Under the pieces are notes generated by a model. The model did no database searches, had not been told where the DNA came from, and saw only the letters and a program-made list of their open reading frames with translations. A program made the translations under genes and the position numbers. Below, piece by piece: positions 12,901 through 25,900 of a stretch of DNA of 64,000 nucleotides. Location of the stretch: assembly GCA_013397845.1 (NCBI GenBank), contig VZTG01008555.1, positions 124,001-188,000 of the forward strand, written 5' to 3'. This DNA is from Melanocharis versteri (lineage: Eukaryota > Chordata > Aves > Passeriformes > Melanocharitidae). Each line of letters starts with the position of its first letter. Position 1 is the stretch's first letter.

Positions 12901-15900
12901 TAATCCTGTTTTTTCTGGTTTCAGGCTTGTGCTGTAGTTTTGGCACTTGGTGTGTATGTGTGGGCAGGGTGGGAAGATAGGCATGAGTACAGCAAAGGAC
13001 TCTAATGCAGCTGAAAGAAAAGCATTGAGCCATTTACACAGAAAAAGTCCTTAGTAAGATGATTCCCAAGCAGTTTGTACAGAGGGTTGTATTTAGTAGT
13101 AATTCCAGTGTGTCCTAGCACTGGGAAGCGTGCAGTTTGGGAGCCCAATCTACTCCTGGCTGAGGTTAAGACTCAGCACCAATCAACATCAGTAGTTCCT
13201 CAAGCAGTGATTTCTGCAGTTGGAGCTCCTGAGTGGGGCTGAACCTCCTTCAAAATGTTTCACCCTCTGAAGGGGTGAAAACCTCTCCTGTGACCTTGCT
13301 TAGAGCTGCAGCTGCTGTGGAGCACTAAAAGCTGAGAAATGGCATTGTTTGCTCCCTCAGTGCATCACCTCCCCCAGGACTCACTGACAGGCACTCTGGT
13401 GATCCAGGGCTGGGAACCAAATGTGGTGGGAGAAACAAACCCAGCAGAGCCTGAACCAGCTGCTGAGGTCCCTGTGCAGGGCTGAGCTGCTGGAAATAGT
13501 TCACCACTGCCACATACGAAGGTGAGAATTCATGTTACCAAACTGGGAGTGACAGACTAGTCCAGACCAGCCTTTTCCTCTGTCAACAGCAGACACACAT
13601 CCAGAAAGGCTTCATCCTGCTTGTCTTGGATACTCTTTAGGCAAGGGTGAAATTCAAAGCCAGCTTTTGGAGGCACAGAGCTGCTGACAGGTGAGCTCTA
13701 GATCAGCTCTGGACCTTTCATTTCCTCTCCTGGAGGCCAGGTTGGCCTCTATGGCCACATCTTCCAATTTTGGCTTGCAATTCTCCCAAGCCATGCTATT
13801 TTTGTGGACCTGCAGAGGTCCATGTACCCATCAAGTCCTGAGAAACCCCTGGTTCTCAGGGTGGCACCTACACCTGCCTGTGCCCCCCAGTTTGTACCTT
13901 TTCTCCAGGGCTGGCTGCTGGCTCGGTGGCAGGAGCTGACATGGTGCTTGGGCATTTCTGTGTGACTTCCCTTGTCCCCCCCACCTAATTCCTTCTTTCC
14001 CCCTGATATTTTTCATTCTTATCACCACATTCAGGTGGTTAAATTATGTGACTGGCTCTGTGGCAGTACAAAATGTGTAATTTAGAACATGGTCTGATAT
14101 TTGCATTAAAAAAATGGGCACTTAAGTTGTGGTGCTTGTTCAAATGAGATAATGGTGCTGTTTGTGGTGCGTTTATTCAGTTGAAGTGACATTGGTGGCT
14201 GTTGTCATTTTGAGAGGATAGGAGGCACAGCACAACTACTCTGTTGTCAAAGGAAAGTCCTTGTGTTAAGTCTCAAGGTGATACCCCTCTCCAGGGCCTG
14301 CAGCCCATCCCAGCTGGGCTGTGAGTGCTGTGCTGATGGCAGAGGATGGATGATCCCCTGCTCTTGATCCTTCTTTGCTGGGCTTTTGGGCCAAACGGAA
14401 ACTGGGGTGTTTGAACACTTACTGGTGTCTGGGGCTGCTCTCATTTGTTTCTCGTTTCAGCGGTGGGGCTCGAGCCCTCCACCCAACCACAATTCCTATT
14501 TCAGTGCTTTCCAGCTATCCTTCCCCTTATTCCTGGGCAAGAGAAATCCCCAGGCGTTTTGGTGGAGCCAGCCTGAGTCTTTATGGAAGGCCGAAGCTCA
14601 CCCAGTTTGCCAGGCTCTGGAGGGGAGATGAGGGTGTGCAGTCTGTGCGTGATGTTGTTGGCCGTTGGAGGGCTCCTTGTTGGAAGCTTTTAAACATCCA
14701 GCTCAGAAGTCACCTGGGACAGGTCTCCAAGCTGCTGCTCTCCTGCCAGGGCCTCCTCAGCAAGCTGCAGCTCTGGTCAGTGGCTGGTCCAGCTTGGGCA
14801 CCCATGGGAAGGATCTATCCCAGACTTCACCCCTGTGGTGCAGCTGATCTGGGTCGTGGTCAGGGCACCACCAAGCAGGTCTCTGCTGAGTTCCCATCAC
14901 CTCCTCCAGGAAGGTGGTTCTAGTTAAAGCCTTGATGTTGATGACAGGTCCCTTTCTCAGGTCCTGTGGCAGGACTGTCTCCCATAGTGCTGAACTCTCT
15001 GCAGTTCCCTTTGCAGGCCCAGCTTTGGGAGCTCCCAGGACGCCTGAGCAAATCACCTGCGCAAATTAACACCCGCAAAGTCTGTCTTCAAACTCTGCCC
15101 CAAAACGTCTTTCCAAAGTCTCCCTCCACTTGAGTACACCAAGTGTCTTTTCTGTGGGAGTTGCAGTCTGCCCTGGGATGGTGGAAATTGATCTGTTTTC
15201 ATCAGCGATCACCTCCTTCCATTCCAGGGGGGAAGGATGACCTTGGATGCACAAACAGCTGGAGAGCGCTTGGTCAAAACCTCTTCTGTGGTCGCCAGAC
15301 CCTCCTGCTGAGATCTGGGCTTGTGCTTTGCTTTTGCAGGCTCACCACAGGGGATGCCACGGGATCACAGCCCCTTCCTAGCCCTGGCCAGGGTGCTCGT
15401 GTGGGGAGCCAGGAGGTGGCTGAAGCAGGAGGGACCTGGTGATTTTAAGGTGGTTTTTGGTTGCCTGGCTGGGCATAGCACGGCACAGCAACCCAGCATT
15501 AGCTCCCCCTCCTGCCTGCGTGTTTGGCTCCCTTCCCAGGAAGGCCCTTAGTTGTTTTTCAGGCTCGGAGCCATCTTTTCTGATGGAATCCAGCAGGGAC
15601 AATGGCCAGTAGCATATCCTTAGGAAAGAGAATAAAAACAGGGCAAGCTCCAGTGATTCTAACCCCGATTTAGCTTCTGGGCATCCAGCAATCTGTGGCT
15701 GGGGGATTTCCCGAGCCAAAGGTTTTACCTTTGGATTTAAGAAGCTGTGGTGTATCTGTCTGTTGTGAATCTATCCAGTTCCTTGGGTATCCACGGCAAC
15801 TCAGGGCTGTGACTTCTACAGTTTAATTATGTTGGGTGGAAAAAGAGAGCCTTTTGTTACCAATCTCTGAGCTAATGGCATCTGATGCTCATGCATGCAC

Positions 15901-16848
15901 TGGCACAGTGATGGGCCCTTTTACAGCTTCTCCTCCTTCACTAACAAATCCCAACGTTCAGTGTTGCCTTTTTACTACCACTCTGAGGGTTCTTGAGCAA
16001 ACACCTTCTGGTCCTGGCAACTTTACATTTATTGATTTGTTCTGTTTTCTTTTCTCCTGGCACTCCATTATGAGACAGAACCTCTAACCTGCCTTTTGTA
16101 AAATTATCCTCCAGGATGGGAGCCTTTTGAGGCTCTTTGTAGTGAATGTGGACACAAGGAATTCACATAACTGCTGATCTGACCTCCTGTTCCTTTAGGT
16201 GTTATCATGGTTTTCCAATTAAATTGCCAGTGTTTCAGCCCTTTGCTATTTTCCTAATTTCCAAACAGGAAATGAAGTGTGCTCACCCATGTGAGTGCAC
16301 ATGCACTTTTGGCAGCAGTGTGGACACGCAGGGAGAGATTATTTTCACCCTGTTTTGGGCGTTTACTTGAAAGTCGTGTGGCAAGTTCCAACGTGCCTGC
16401 TTGGCCACTTGGTGCCAAAATAGAGGTGGATAAAGCCTGCTTGGGGAGCCTGGTTGGATTGCCCAGGTTCATTTGTAGCTGCAGTTTCACTACTTGTTAA
16501 TTTAATAAGGAAAGTGAAGAATTGTTGAGGGAGAGATTACTTTGCACTGGACTTGTTTAAGAGCATCTTAAGAGGGTACATCCATCCACCCAGGAGTCAT
16601 GGCAGCTGAGGGCCTGAAAGATGGATTGCACTGGTAGCCTTAGGGGTGGTGTAGACAGTCAAGTGATCATTGGTCCTTCACCAAGCCTCTGATCTGGTGA
16701 TGAGCAGAGCAGGGTTGAGGTCAAAGACACTCTTGAAGGCAGGGAAGATTGCCCAGCGCGTCACGAGGCAATGACACACAGCAGCTCTGCAGCACAGAGA
16801 AGTCCTGTCTCTGGAGGACTCATCCTCTCTCTTTGCTTTGTCTTTCAG
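9986..16848. other. Non-coding stretch upstream of the DDR2-like start exon
   Basis: No coding exon recognised. Parts, for example about 11200-11600, are pyrimidine-rich on the + strand. It ends in a strong polypyrimidine tract and CAG acceptor at 16846-16848, so at least its right end is an intron of the DDR2-like transcription unit. Confidence 0.5.
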
Positions 16849-16922
16849 AGATGTAGATGGCAGCTGCTGCCTTTGAAGGACTCACACCCGTCTGACCCTG
16901 CGCAGCACCTCCGGTTGCTACC
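16849..16922 (+). promoter_or_regulatory. DDR2L: 5' UTR portion with start-stop uORF and a 12-codon uORF
   Basis: The exon opens after a TTTGTCTTTCAG acceptor. It contains ATG-TAG at 16851-16856, a minimal start-stop element, followed at once by ATGGCA... at 16857, which reads 12 codons to TGA at 16893-16895. The main ATG at 16923 has A at -3 (TACCATGA). The uORFs are seen directly; their translation and effect are inferred. Confidence 0.6.
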
Positions 16923-19900
16923 ATGATCTTCTGCATGCTGCTGCTGGCCTCCCTGCCTGAGCCCTCTGGCACCGAAGTCAACCCTGGTAGGGAGCTGCCA
17001 GCCTGGGGGAGGACTCATCTCCCACCTTTTGTGTGTTCCTTCTCAGCCTCTCTTTGCCTCTCGTGGGGTTTGAGTGTGAAGGTTGCATGTGGAGATGATC
17101 ACTAACGTAGTTCCCAAATGTCCTCTGGACTGAGATGTTCCTGGACAGCTGTGCTGGAGTGGGACACGCTCCTGCCAATCCCAGGAAGGCCCAGGCACAT
17201 GGACATGCTCCTTTCTCTGCCCACCCAGGCCTGTCTTGAGCTCTGAATATCCCTCCATCGCTTTGACTGTGTGGCCTACAGAATAAACCTCGCTCCAGAC
17301 TGGCTCAGAGGTTCTGTGCTCACTGTGGAAAACAAATCAGCAGTTAGCAAAGCATCAGCCACAGCTCTCCAGCCAGCAAGGGGCATTCTGGAGAGAGAAA
17401 TGTGGAAGGAAAGATAGAAAACCTTACCTAGCACAGAGATAGGGATGTGAGCCTGTGTGTCGCTGTGGAGGGCAGGACCTCTTATCCTACAGCATTTGGC
17501 AAGATACAGTCATGATGGAGATGCATAAAATAATGGTCTGCAATGTGTTGCAAAAATTCCTGTAATGAGGTGTTTTGAGCTGGAGACAGTCTGTGAAATA
17601 ATTGAGTTTAATCCTTTTCCAGCTTGGCTGAAGGTGTGGTGAGGCAGCAGTGCTACCCTGAGGGCCTGTGCTGGCTCTGCTGGGGCTGGCTCTGTTTGTT
17701 TGGAGTCCTTTGTGGCTGGCTCTGACCCTGCTCTGGCCTGTGGGTATTTGCAGAGGTTTGAGGTTGGGCTGCAACCAGCCAGAAGTGAAGTGAGGGCTGT
17801 GGGGGAGCTCAGCAGCATTCCTGTGCTCCATGTTCACAGCATTCCCTGCACTGTGCAACCCACCAACACCCAGTGTGGAACTGGGGCTGCCATCTGGTTC
17901 TGATGGTTAAACCTTGTGGAAGAAGGAGGATGGCAGCTGGGGGGTCAGTCCTATGCAGATTCCTTTTGATGGTGGTTGGTGCAGGAGTCAGTGCACCCAG
18001 AGGTGCAGGAATAGCTTTTCCACACCAGCTCCAGGGAGGTGGGTGGGCTCTGAGCACAGGTCTGTGGTCCCACCTCCTGCAGGAATCTCTTCCACCAAGA
18101 AATAACCACTCACACTTCGCAGCTCTGCCTGGGACATCCTCAGGCAGCTTTGCTTCCTCAGCTCCCCAGCTGCTCCCATGCCTCTGCCTGGGGCTGGCCC
18201 TGCTCTTCCCAGACAGATTCCAGCAGCATGGCCCAGCTGGTGCTCCTTGGCTGCGATGCCACAGGCTCCATGGGTTATCCTGACCTCCTGCTCTGCTCCA
18301 GGAGCAGCCTGGAGCATGTCCTGCATTGCCTTATAACCTGCAGGGGCTGCTCTGGGGGTGATTTCAGACCTGTGCAGCAGGGTCCTTGTGAGTCCTCTTG
18401 TCTTGCAGCAGTGGTTTGACCTGACTGACAGATGGGCTGGGCCACCTCTCTGAGCCCCAGTGCCTCCTGAGTGCACAGTAAGGGGTCAGGAGTCCTGGTG
18501 GCACCTAAACAGAGCCCAAGGATGGTTTTGCTCGAGAGGTGCAATTGGTGAGAGCCTCGTGCTGCTGGTTTTGGTGAGAGCTGTGGCCACCCACAGAGTG
18601 CATCCCTCAATGCCAAGGACACTCTGGGTTCTGCTGCCAGCCCTGGGGTTGTGAACAAATGGGTTTTGTTCAGGATTGCAGGAAGACTCAGTCCCCCAGA
18701 GTGCTTCCCAACTAGCTCTCCATCTGGCATTGCTGGCCAGTGTGTGTCTGACCTTTAAATAAGGTGTGACCAGACAGGACTCCCACTGCAGGAGCACAAA
18801 AAGCACTTTCTGCTTTCAGATGGTGAGCCCACCCTTTCAGAAAGCCTCCATGTATTTACCCATAGTTCAGCAACAGATCAGGTTGTACTGGTCTGTGGTG
18901 GGACAGGTGAGAATGAAGCCAGATGAGGCTGGTTTGGTTCCCCAAATAACCTGATTGTGCAGTGTGGGAGCAGTAGTTGGAACTCTTGGTTGGCTTTCAG
19001 CAGGCACAACTGTTCTTGATCCCAGGCAGACACCAGTTTCCTCTCAATGAGTTCGGGCCTCTTGACAAACCCCAGGCCTGTTAATGTTGTGGGTGATACC
19101 AGGGGCCCACCCAGCTCAGTGGCCTGACTCCAGCAGGGTCCCATCCCTCTGATGCTGAAAGGTGCATGGGTGGGCTGGCACACAGCAGAGCTCTGCCCCA
19201 GGGATGCCCTCAGATCACTGCAGCTTCCAGAGCCAGTGCCTGGGTATTTATTTGCTTGTGGTGGCTGTGAGTTTGCTCAGCTGGTTTTTTGAACCCATGG
19301 GAAACTGTAGCATTGAAGTGCTTAATAGGTTAAGGATTTATATTCTGGTTTTGAACTCTCCTACCTGACCTTTTGATGCCTCCTGGTTCTGGTGTTTTGA
19401 GAGACAGTGAGGATATCTATTGTTCAATATAAATGATGTTTGCCATACTTCAGTAATCCCTTTTGTAAAGATGAGGCTGCTGATCTTTCCTTCTGCATCA
19501 TCTGTGTTGCCTTCTCTGCCTTTTGATGAGGGAAGAAAGGAGCAAGAGCTCCATTCCTCATCTACCTGGCATCTGACCATGAATACAGTGCTGTAATGCT
19601 AATTCCGGTTTGTTTCATAGGTATTCCCACAATTTTGAAAAATATGAAATATTTTTTAATATTAAATAACCTAGTGTCATCAGCAAACGTCACCTCATCA
19701 GCCATCTCCTTTACCAGGTGATTTAGGAATATTTAGCACATCACACATTCACTGATACAGCGCCTAACAGCTGCAGGCAAACCTCATTGAAGCACCACCC
19801 TCTGTTTGCAAACATTTCTACATGAGATCTGTCAGGCAGTTATTCAGCCTGGGGTGCTTTATTCTGTGTAGTGATAACAGCAAGGTGAGCTCCATCCCTC

Positions 19901-22900
19901 TGTCTTGTCTGGTAGCTTCTGAACCTGCTGAATGGATTTCATGGAATCCCAGAATCTCCTGAGTTGGAAGGGACCCACGAGGATCCCTGAAATGTATCTC
20001 CTGTTGTGCTGTATCCAGGTTTGGTACAAGGGTGGCAGTAGATCACCTCCAAGGTCCCTTCCAGCCCAGCCCATTCTGGGATTTTGGGAAACCAGGAGGA
20101 CACCCAGGGCAGCCCTGCCTGAGGGAGAGGCAGCCAGAACTGCTCCTGTGGCTGCAGCAATGTGGCAGGGAATACAATCAGATTTAGAGTTTTCCCAAAC
20201 ATCTCTAATATTCCAGGACACGTTTAAAAACTTCTGTCAGGAGAGAGAACCTGGCCAGCTTGGGTTTGTCAGCTGCATCTGCAGGGTACTGGTGTGGGGA
20301 GCTTTTGGAGATCCATGGCTTGAGCCAGTGGTGTCTGTGCTCCCTGGAGGCATCAAGTTTGAGAGTATTCCCACGCTGGGGAGAAATGCTTGCTCCCGTT
20401 GAGGCAGGAGGCAGGAACAGGCTGGGAGAAGGCAGGATGGATGGACAGGCACTCATGGTCAGATGTGAACTCCAGCCTGCAGTGACAGGACAGAGCAGAT
20501 GCTTCCATGACTTGTCACCTGTAATAGATGTTTAACTTCTCCCTTGTACCTGAGCTGGTGAAGGTAATAATTGTTCCTATTTGAACACAAGTCAAGCATC
20601 CAGTTTATTCCAGGGGAAGAAAAATCTTGAACAAAAGCTTCCTTCTTATGTCACATCATTATTGATAAATAATCTGTCAATGTAAAATGGGCCCATGCAA
20701 CCAGTAACAACGATATGGTTTGGGGTTTCATGCTCTTAAAATGTTTCTTTGTGAAATTTTTCTTTGTCTGGGCTTTGCTGAGTGATACTGTAGGTCTAAT
20801 GCATTACTTATCATTTCAGTTTATGGTAATTATGAAGTATTTAATAATTTTTATTTGCATTCTTTATTTTAGCATTGCCATGTTTATTCCTTGGGTGTGA
20901 TAGGCTTTTACCTAAACTTGCCTGGTGATTTTAAAAGAAGTGAGTGGTGATCTTTGTTGTTTGCTTGCCTGTGTTCCCGTTTGCAGCAATCTGTCGTTAC
21001 CCCCTGGGGATGCACGAGGGCACCATCCGGGATGAGGACATCACTGCCTCCAGCCAGTGGTACGACTCCACGGGGCCCCAGTATGCACGGTGGGTTCACC
21101 TCTGACAATAAATTTAGGTCTTTTTTCCCCCTGGATACCCAGGATGTGGTTGAGGAAGAAGGTCCCCCACCCTTAAAACCTTGTTCGCTGCTTCCACATT
21201 CAGTCTGGGTAGTGCACAGTGAAAGGCCAGGAGGCAGTGGTCACAGCTGTGATACAGGAAATCCTGGTTAAATATTAAGGAAAAAAAAATCCTTCTGCAT
21301 GAGAATGAAGTGGTGGGACAGGGACCCAGACAGGTGGTGATGTCTCAGGGTTTGGGGACTTGGCTGTACCAGGAGCCTTGGAGCTGGCCCTGCTGTGGGC
21401 AGGGGAGGGACTGGAGACTCAGAGGTTGCCTCTGACCCCCATCTTTCAGTCATTCTGTGAATAAATCTCCAAAGGATTTGTGACTTACTGGTCGGCCAGG
21501 GACGGTGCCCCTGGGATTCTTGTGGAGTGCTTTAAACTAAATCATAGGAAATCCTTTCCAGGGATGAACTTTTCAACAGCATCCTATTGAGGAAATGGGC
21601 TGTGCTCACTCTGGCTCAAAAACCTTGGAATTGCAGAGTTAAGGAATTGTTAAGCAAGCAGCGAAATGATTTTCTACACTGTCAAGGAGGCCTACAGTCT
21701 TTAGCATAAGCTTTGCTTTTCTTTTTTTTTTTGGTCATTTTATTTCTCTCAAAGCTATTAATTGATGATTCACAAAAGAGTTGAAAATGTGATTTTCCTT
21801 GGAATTGTTTGTATTGATATCAAACATCCTTACAGCTTTGGTGCAAGTCAGATAGGAATTTCAGGTTAACTATGGTACTTATATTTTTATGATGAATTCA
21901 GGCAGTCCAAAATCATAAAATTCTCTTGGTGCTCAGCTATTATTTTTTCGTAGTCTGTGGCAGAGCAATGATGCTGAGTGTGCTGTGTTTTCATAGTGTT
22001 TGAACAGGCCTGTGGGTCTGAAAGCTGGGAGATTTGTCCTCTGAGGATGGCTTATGTCCAGTGCTGCAAACACTGTGGGCATCACTTGCCATCTGTTACC
22101 ATCCTCTCCTTGCTGGGGCAGCTGGATGTCCCCAGGGTGAAGGCACGAAGGCCCCCTCCAGCTGACCTCGTTTGGTTAGAGGTCAGAGTTGGACATGCAG
22201 ATGCCTGTCCCTGTCACTTCAGTCACCCTTCCTGCCTTCTTTAGATCTTCTTTTACTTGCTATTCCAGTGTAAGAAAGTCTTGCACAAACAGCTGACCAG
22301 ACAGATGAAAATCTTCTCTAGCCTGAGCCTTGACCTTCAGTGTCTCCTCCTGGGTACCACCTTCCCTGATGCCCTCCCTGATCCCAGCAGCTGGAGGTGG
22401 GGTAGCTCTCTGGAAGCCAAGGGCACTTCAAGGGTTTGCTGTTGGCTAGGAAATGCCTGTTGCTAAAAAACCCACACATTTTTGGTGTGCAGATAAATTT
22501 TTCACAACTACAGCTCTCACAATGTTCAGCTGAGAAGCAGAGACCTTCCCCCCACTCTCCTAGCAGTGTCCTGCACCAGCAGCTCTGATGACTGCAGGAA
22601 ACCTGAAATATGTGTTGAAATGACCCACAATAATTTCAAGCAGAGCTTTTCTTGCTAAAATGTAATTTTAAGATGGCTCCTCTTTGAGCTTTGTAGAGCT
22701 GCAGGAGGTGGTCAAGCAGAAGTTCAGGCCTTACCAAGTGGGATTTAGGAGCAGTGAGGATGCCCTTTGCCAGGAAGGTGCTACAGAGCAGTGAGCAGTT
22801 CCCTACTGAGCAGCCGGCTTGTTTCTGATCAGTGTGGAAATTCATGTCTGGGAAAGAAATTACTCCAAGTAGTTAATGAAAGATGTCTGGAACTGCGGAG

Positions 22901-25900
22901 CTGTTCTGTATTGGGCAAAACTGCCTGTAGGACTTGAGTCTCAGCTGACCATCATCCCAAAGGGCAGAGGTATTTGGTAGCCATTGCTGTTTTGGTTGTT
23001 TCCTCCCAATCCTCTAGGTGTATCCTCAATTAATAACTGGAAATTGGGTTCTTTTTAATGCGTGTGGTTTTCCCCTCAGGTTGCAGAGGGAAGAGGGGGA
23101 TGGAGCCTGGTGCCCAGCTGGTTTGCTGGAGCCCGAAGATGTGCAGTTCCTGCAGATTGACCTGCACAAGCTGTTCTTCATCACCCTGGTGGGCACCCAG
23201 GGCCGGCACGCCCGTGCCACGGGCAAGGAGTTTGCCCGTGCCTACCGCATCGACTACAGCCGCAACGGGGAGCGCTGGATCTCCTGGAGGGACCGCCAGG
23301 GCAGGAAGGTGGGTCTGGGGGGAGCTGGGTCTGCTGGGAAAGCTGCACTGTGCCAGGCACGTCCTCCCCACCCTGCTTAATGCATCCGACTTCATCCTGG
23401 CTGTGCTGGAGCAGCGTGTTGTGCCTCAGTTCTGCGCTCGCTGCGCATCGTCCGGCACCATCCAGCAGCGCTGCATCGTTCCTGGTGTGGGGAGCACTGG
23501 GATCAGCGGTGGCCAGGACTGGAAACTGCTGCTGGGTTTGTCTCACTCACAACTGATTTGGGTTTTCTGGCCCTGAGTAACGGCGTGCTCAGGAGCAGCA
23601 GCCTCATGAAGTGAAGATGCTATGCAAGGTGCATCATCTCCTTTGCTCCTCTCAGAAGATGGGCAGGGTTCGCAGCTCTTCCACTGTGGAGCTGGTGTAG
23701 GGGTGCTTTTTTTCCTGAGAGGATGTCTGAAGCTTTCTTCCTTTGTCCGTGTCCCCTGACCTGATCCCCCAAATCAGGAAAACTGTGGCTCTTCACTACC
23801 TGTCTGTGCATGTGCTAAATATCACGTGGGTGTCCCTCTCTTAGATGTTTGTTTCTAAACTGGAAGCTGCCAAGCAGACGCCTGCTTTGGGATTTAAAAC
23901 AGGAGGGGGTGGCAGGGAATTAAGGACTTTCTGGGTGTCTGATAGCAGTGTTTGGTATGGATGTTGAGGAAGGAGTTCAGAGTTCAGAGAGTAGGAAATC
24001 TGCTGAGCCCACATACTCAGAGGCTTCCCTGCCCACCACAATTGTCTCATGCTGTCTCCAGACCTGAGCACAGAGCTCGGGGCTGGCTGAGCTCTGGTTG
24101 TGTTCATAAGCCTTTGTTAAACTTCCCCTGGGAAGGAATCCCCTGGGAATCTCACCTGCAGCTCGTCTGACCTGGTCACCCTGCCTCAGGCTGGCTCCTG
24201 GAGTCTGAAGACCTAAGTCAGACTAGAGAGGTACTGGGTGTGGTGATGTTTTCTTGCACTGGGGTTGCTTTGGAAGTCCCAGCTGGGTCTGCAGTGCCGT
24301 GTTTCATTAACAACAAACTAAAAGCTGTTACCAATTATTTGCCCACTCAGACCTTTGATCAGCTGTTTGGCCATTACCATTATCTTTTCCATCCGTCGTG
24401 TTTTTGTGTGTGCTACAAAAGCTGTGTTTGTGGGATGGGAGGGGAAGTCAAAATAAGCAGTGGAGTGTTCCCAGGACAACAGTGGCACTGAGGGGAAGGG
24501 GAGAGTGAGGGTCCCTGCCCTGTCACTCCACTGCAGCAGGATGGGGGGCTGTGGTGATGCTGAACACTTCAGTCCAAGATACCTCCTGTGCAGCACCAAG
24601 CACTGCAGCACCTCTGGGATTGTGTTGGCTTGTAGAGAAAGGACACCAGGACCCTCCACCAGGTAACTGGTGATGAGGGCAAGCTCTGTTTCCTGTTGCT
24701 GGAATGCACATGGATCACTTGAAGGAAGGGGTTTCATCCAGTAACTGGAGCTCTCTGCAACATCCACTGACACCTTCACCCACACCTTCTCCTCTCTCCT
24801 CTCTCCTCTCTCTTCTCTCTTCTCTCTTCTCTCTTCTCTCTTCTCTCTTCTCTCTTCTCTCTTCTCTCTTCTCTCTTCTCTCTTCTCTCTTCTCTCTTCT
24901 CTCTTCTCTCTTCTCTCTTCTCTCTTCTCTCCTCTCTCCTCTCCCTCAGTGCTGCCTGGGGATGTCTGCAGTGGGCAGGAGGTGAAATGGCAGCACCCCT
25001 CACACCCCATCAGGCACAGGAGGAGCAGCAGCAGCTCCCCCCTGCAGCCTCCATGTGGGGAAGCTCCCCAGTCTCAAACGAGGGGGTACAGAAGCACCAC
25101 TGTGCAGCCCAGCAGGGAGAAGCTGCTGCTGAGGCTCTTTGTCCTGCAGGTGATCGATGGCAACACGGACACTTACGACGTGGTGCTGAAGGACCTGCGG
25201 CCCCCCATCATCGCGCGCTTCGTGCGGCTGATCCCCGTCACCAAGGCGCCCATGACGGTCTGCATGAGGGTGGAGCTCTACGGCTGTGTGTGGCACGGTG
25301 AGCAGCCACCCCCACGGCTGGCACGGCAAAGCAGCCCTTGCCCAGCCCTGGCTGGGGCTCCCCTGCACCCCCACGTGTGCAGAGGGAATCCCTGACCCGT
25401 GGAACTGCTCCTCTTGGTCCGTGTCGTAAATAAAAAGGTCACACGGACACCGGTGCCGGGAGGCTGCTGCTGCTGTGTTTCTGAGATGTGTGGCCTTCTT
25501 TTTTAGATGGTTTGGCATCCTACAGCATCCCTGAAGGAGGGACAATAGCAGCTCCTGGCTTCCCCATCGTTTATCTGAATGACTCGACCTACGATGGCTA
25601 CCACGAACGCAGGTGGGAGAAGTTGTCCTGTTCTCTCTCTGCCACTGTGCAAATTCTTTCCTACTCACCCTGTCGCTGGTATCTTGTATCCCAAACACTT
25701 CTTCATGCTTGTGGGATGTTGCACAATGCTGTGTAACAATGTCTTTATAGACTAGTATCTGATGCTTTCAAGCTGGGCTGATACAGTAGAGGTTGGATAT
25801 TTTAAAAAAAAGGGTTTTAGGTGCAGAAATGGGTAAGTGCTGCACGTAGCTGTCCAGCACTAACTTAAAATCTGAGTCTGCTGGGCAGTGTCAGGGAGCT

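Larger units (their letters stand above)
16987..20986 (+). other. DDR2-like intron 1
   Basis: 4.0-kb intron. It holds an inverted pair of CR1 tail fragments at about 19938-20095. An AT-rich segment at about 19630-19860 may be an older antisense CR1 internal piece, but this is weak. No additional exon is recognised. Confidence 0.7.

Noticed and set aside
1..16848. Several 100-200-codon frames (for example 1125-1739, 5766-6332, 14375-14923) as candidate genes
   Set aside because: None matches a known family, all overlap equally long frames in other phases, and none has flanking splice sites forming a consistent model.
24318..25010. 230-codon minus-strand frame rich in REKREER repeats
   Set aside because: It is the translation of the pyrimidine heptamer repeat on the opposite strand. 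A heptamer array stays open in several frames without being a gene.
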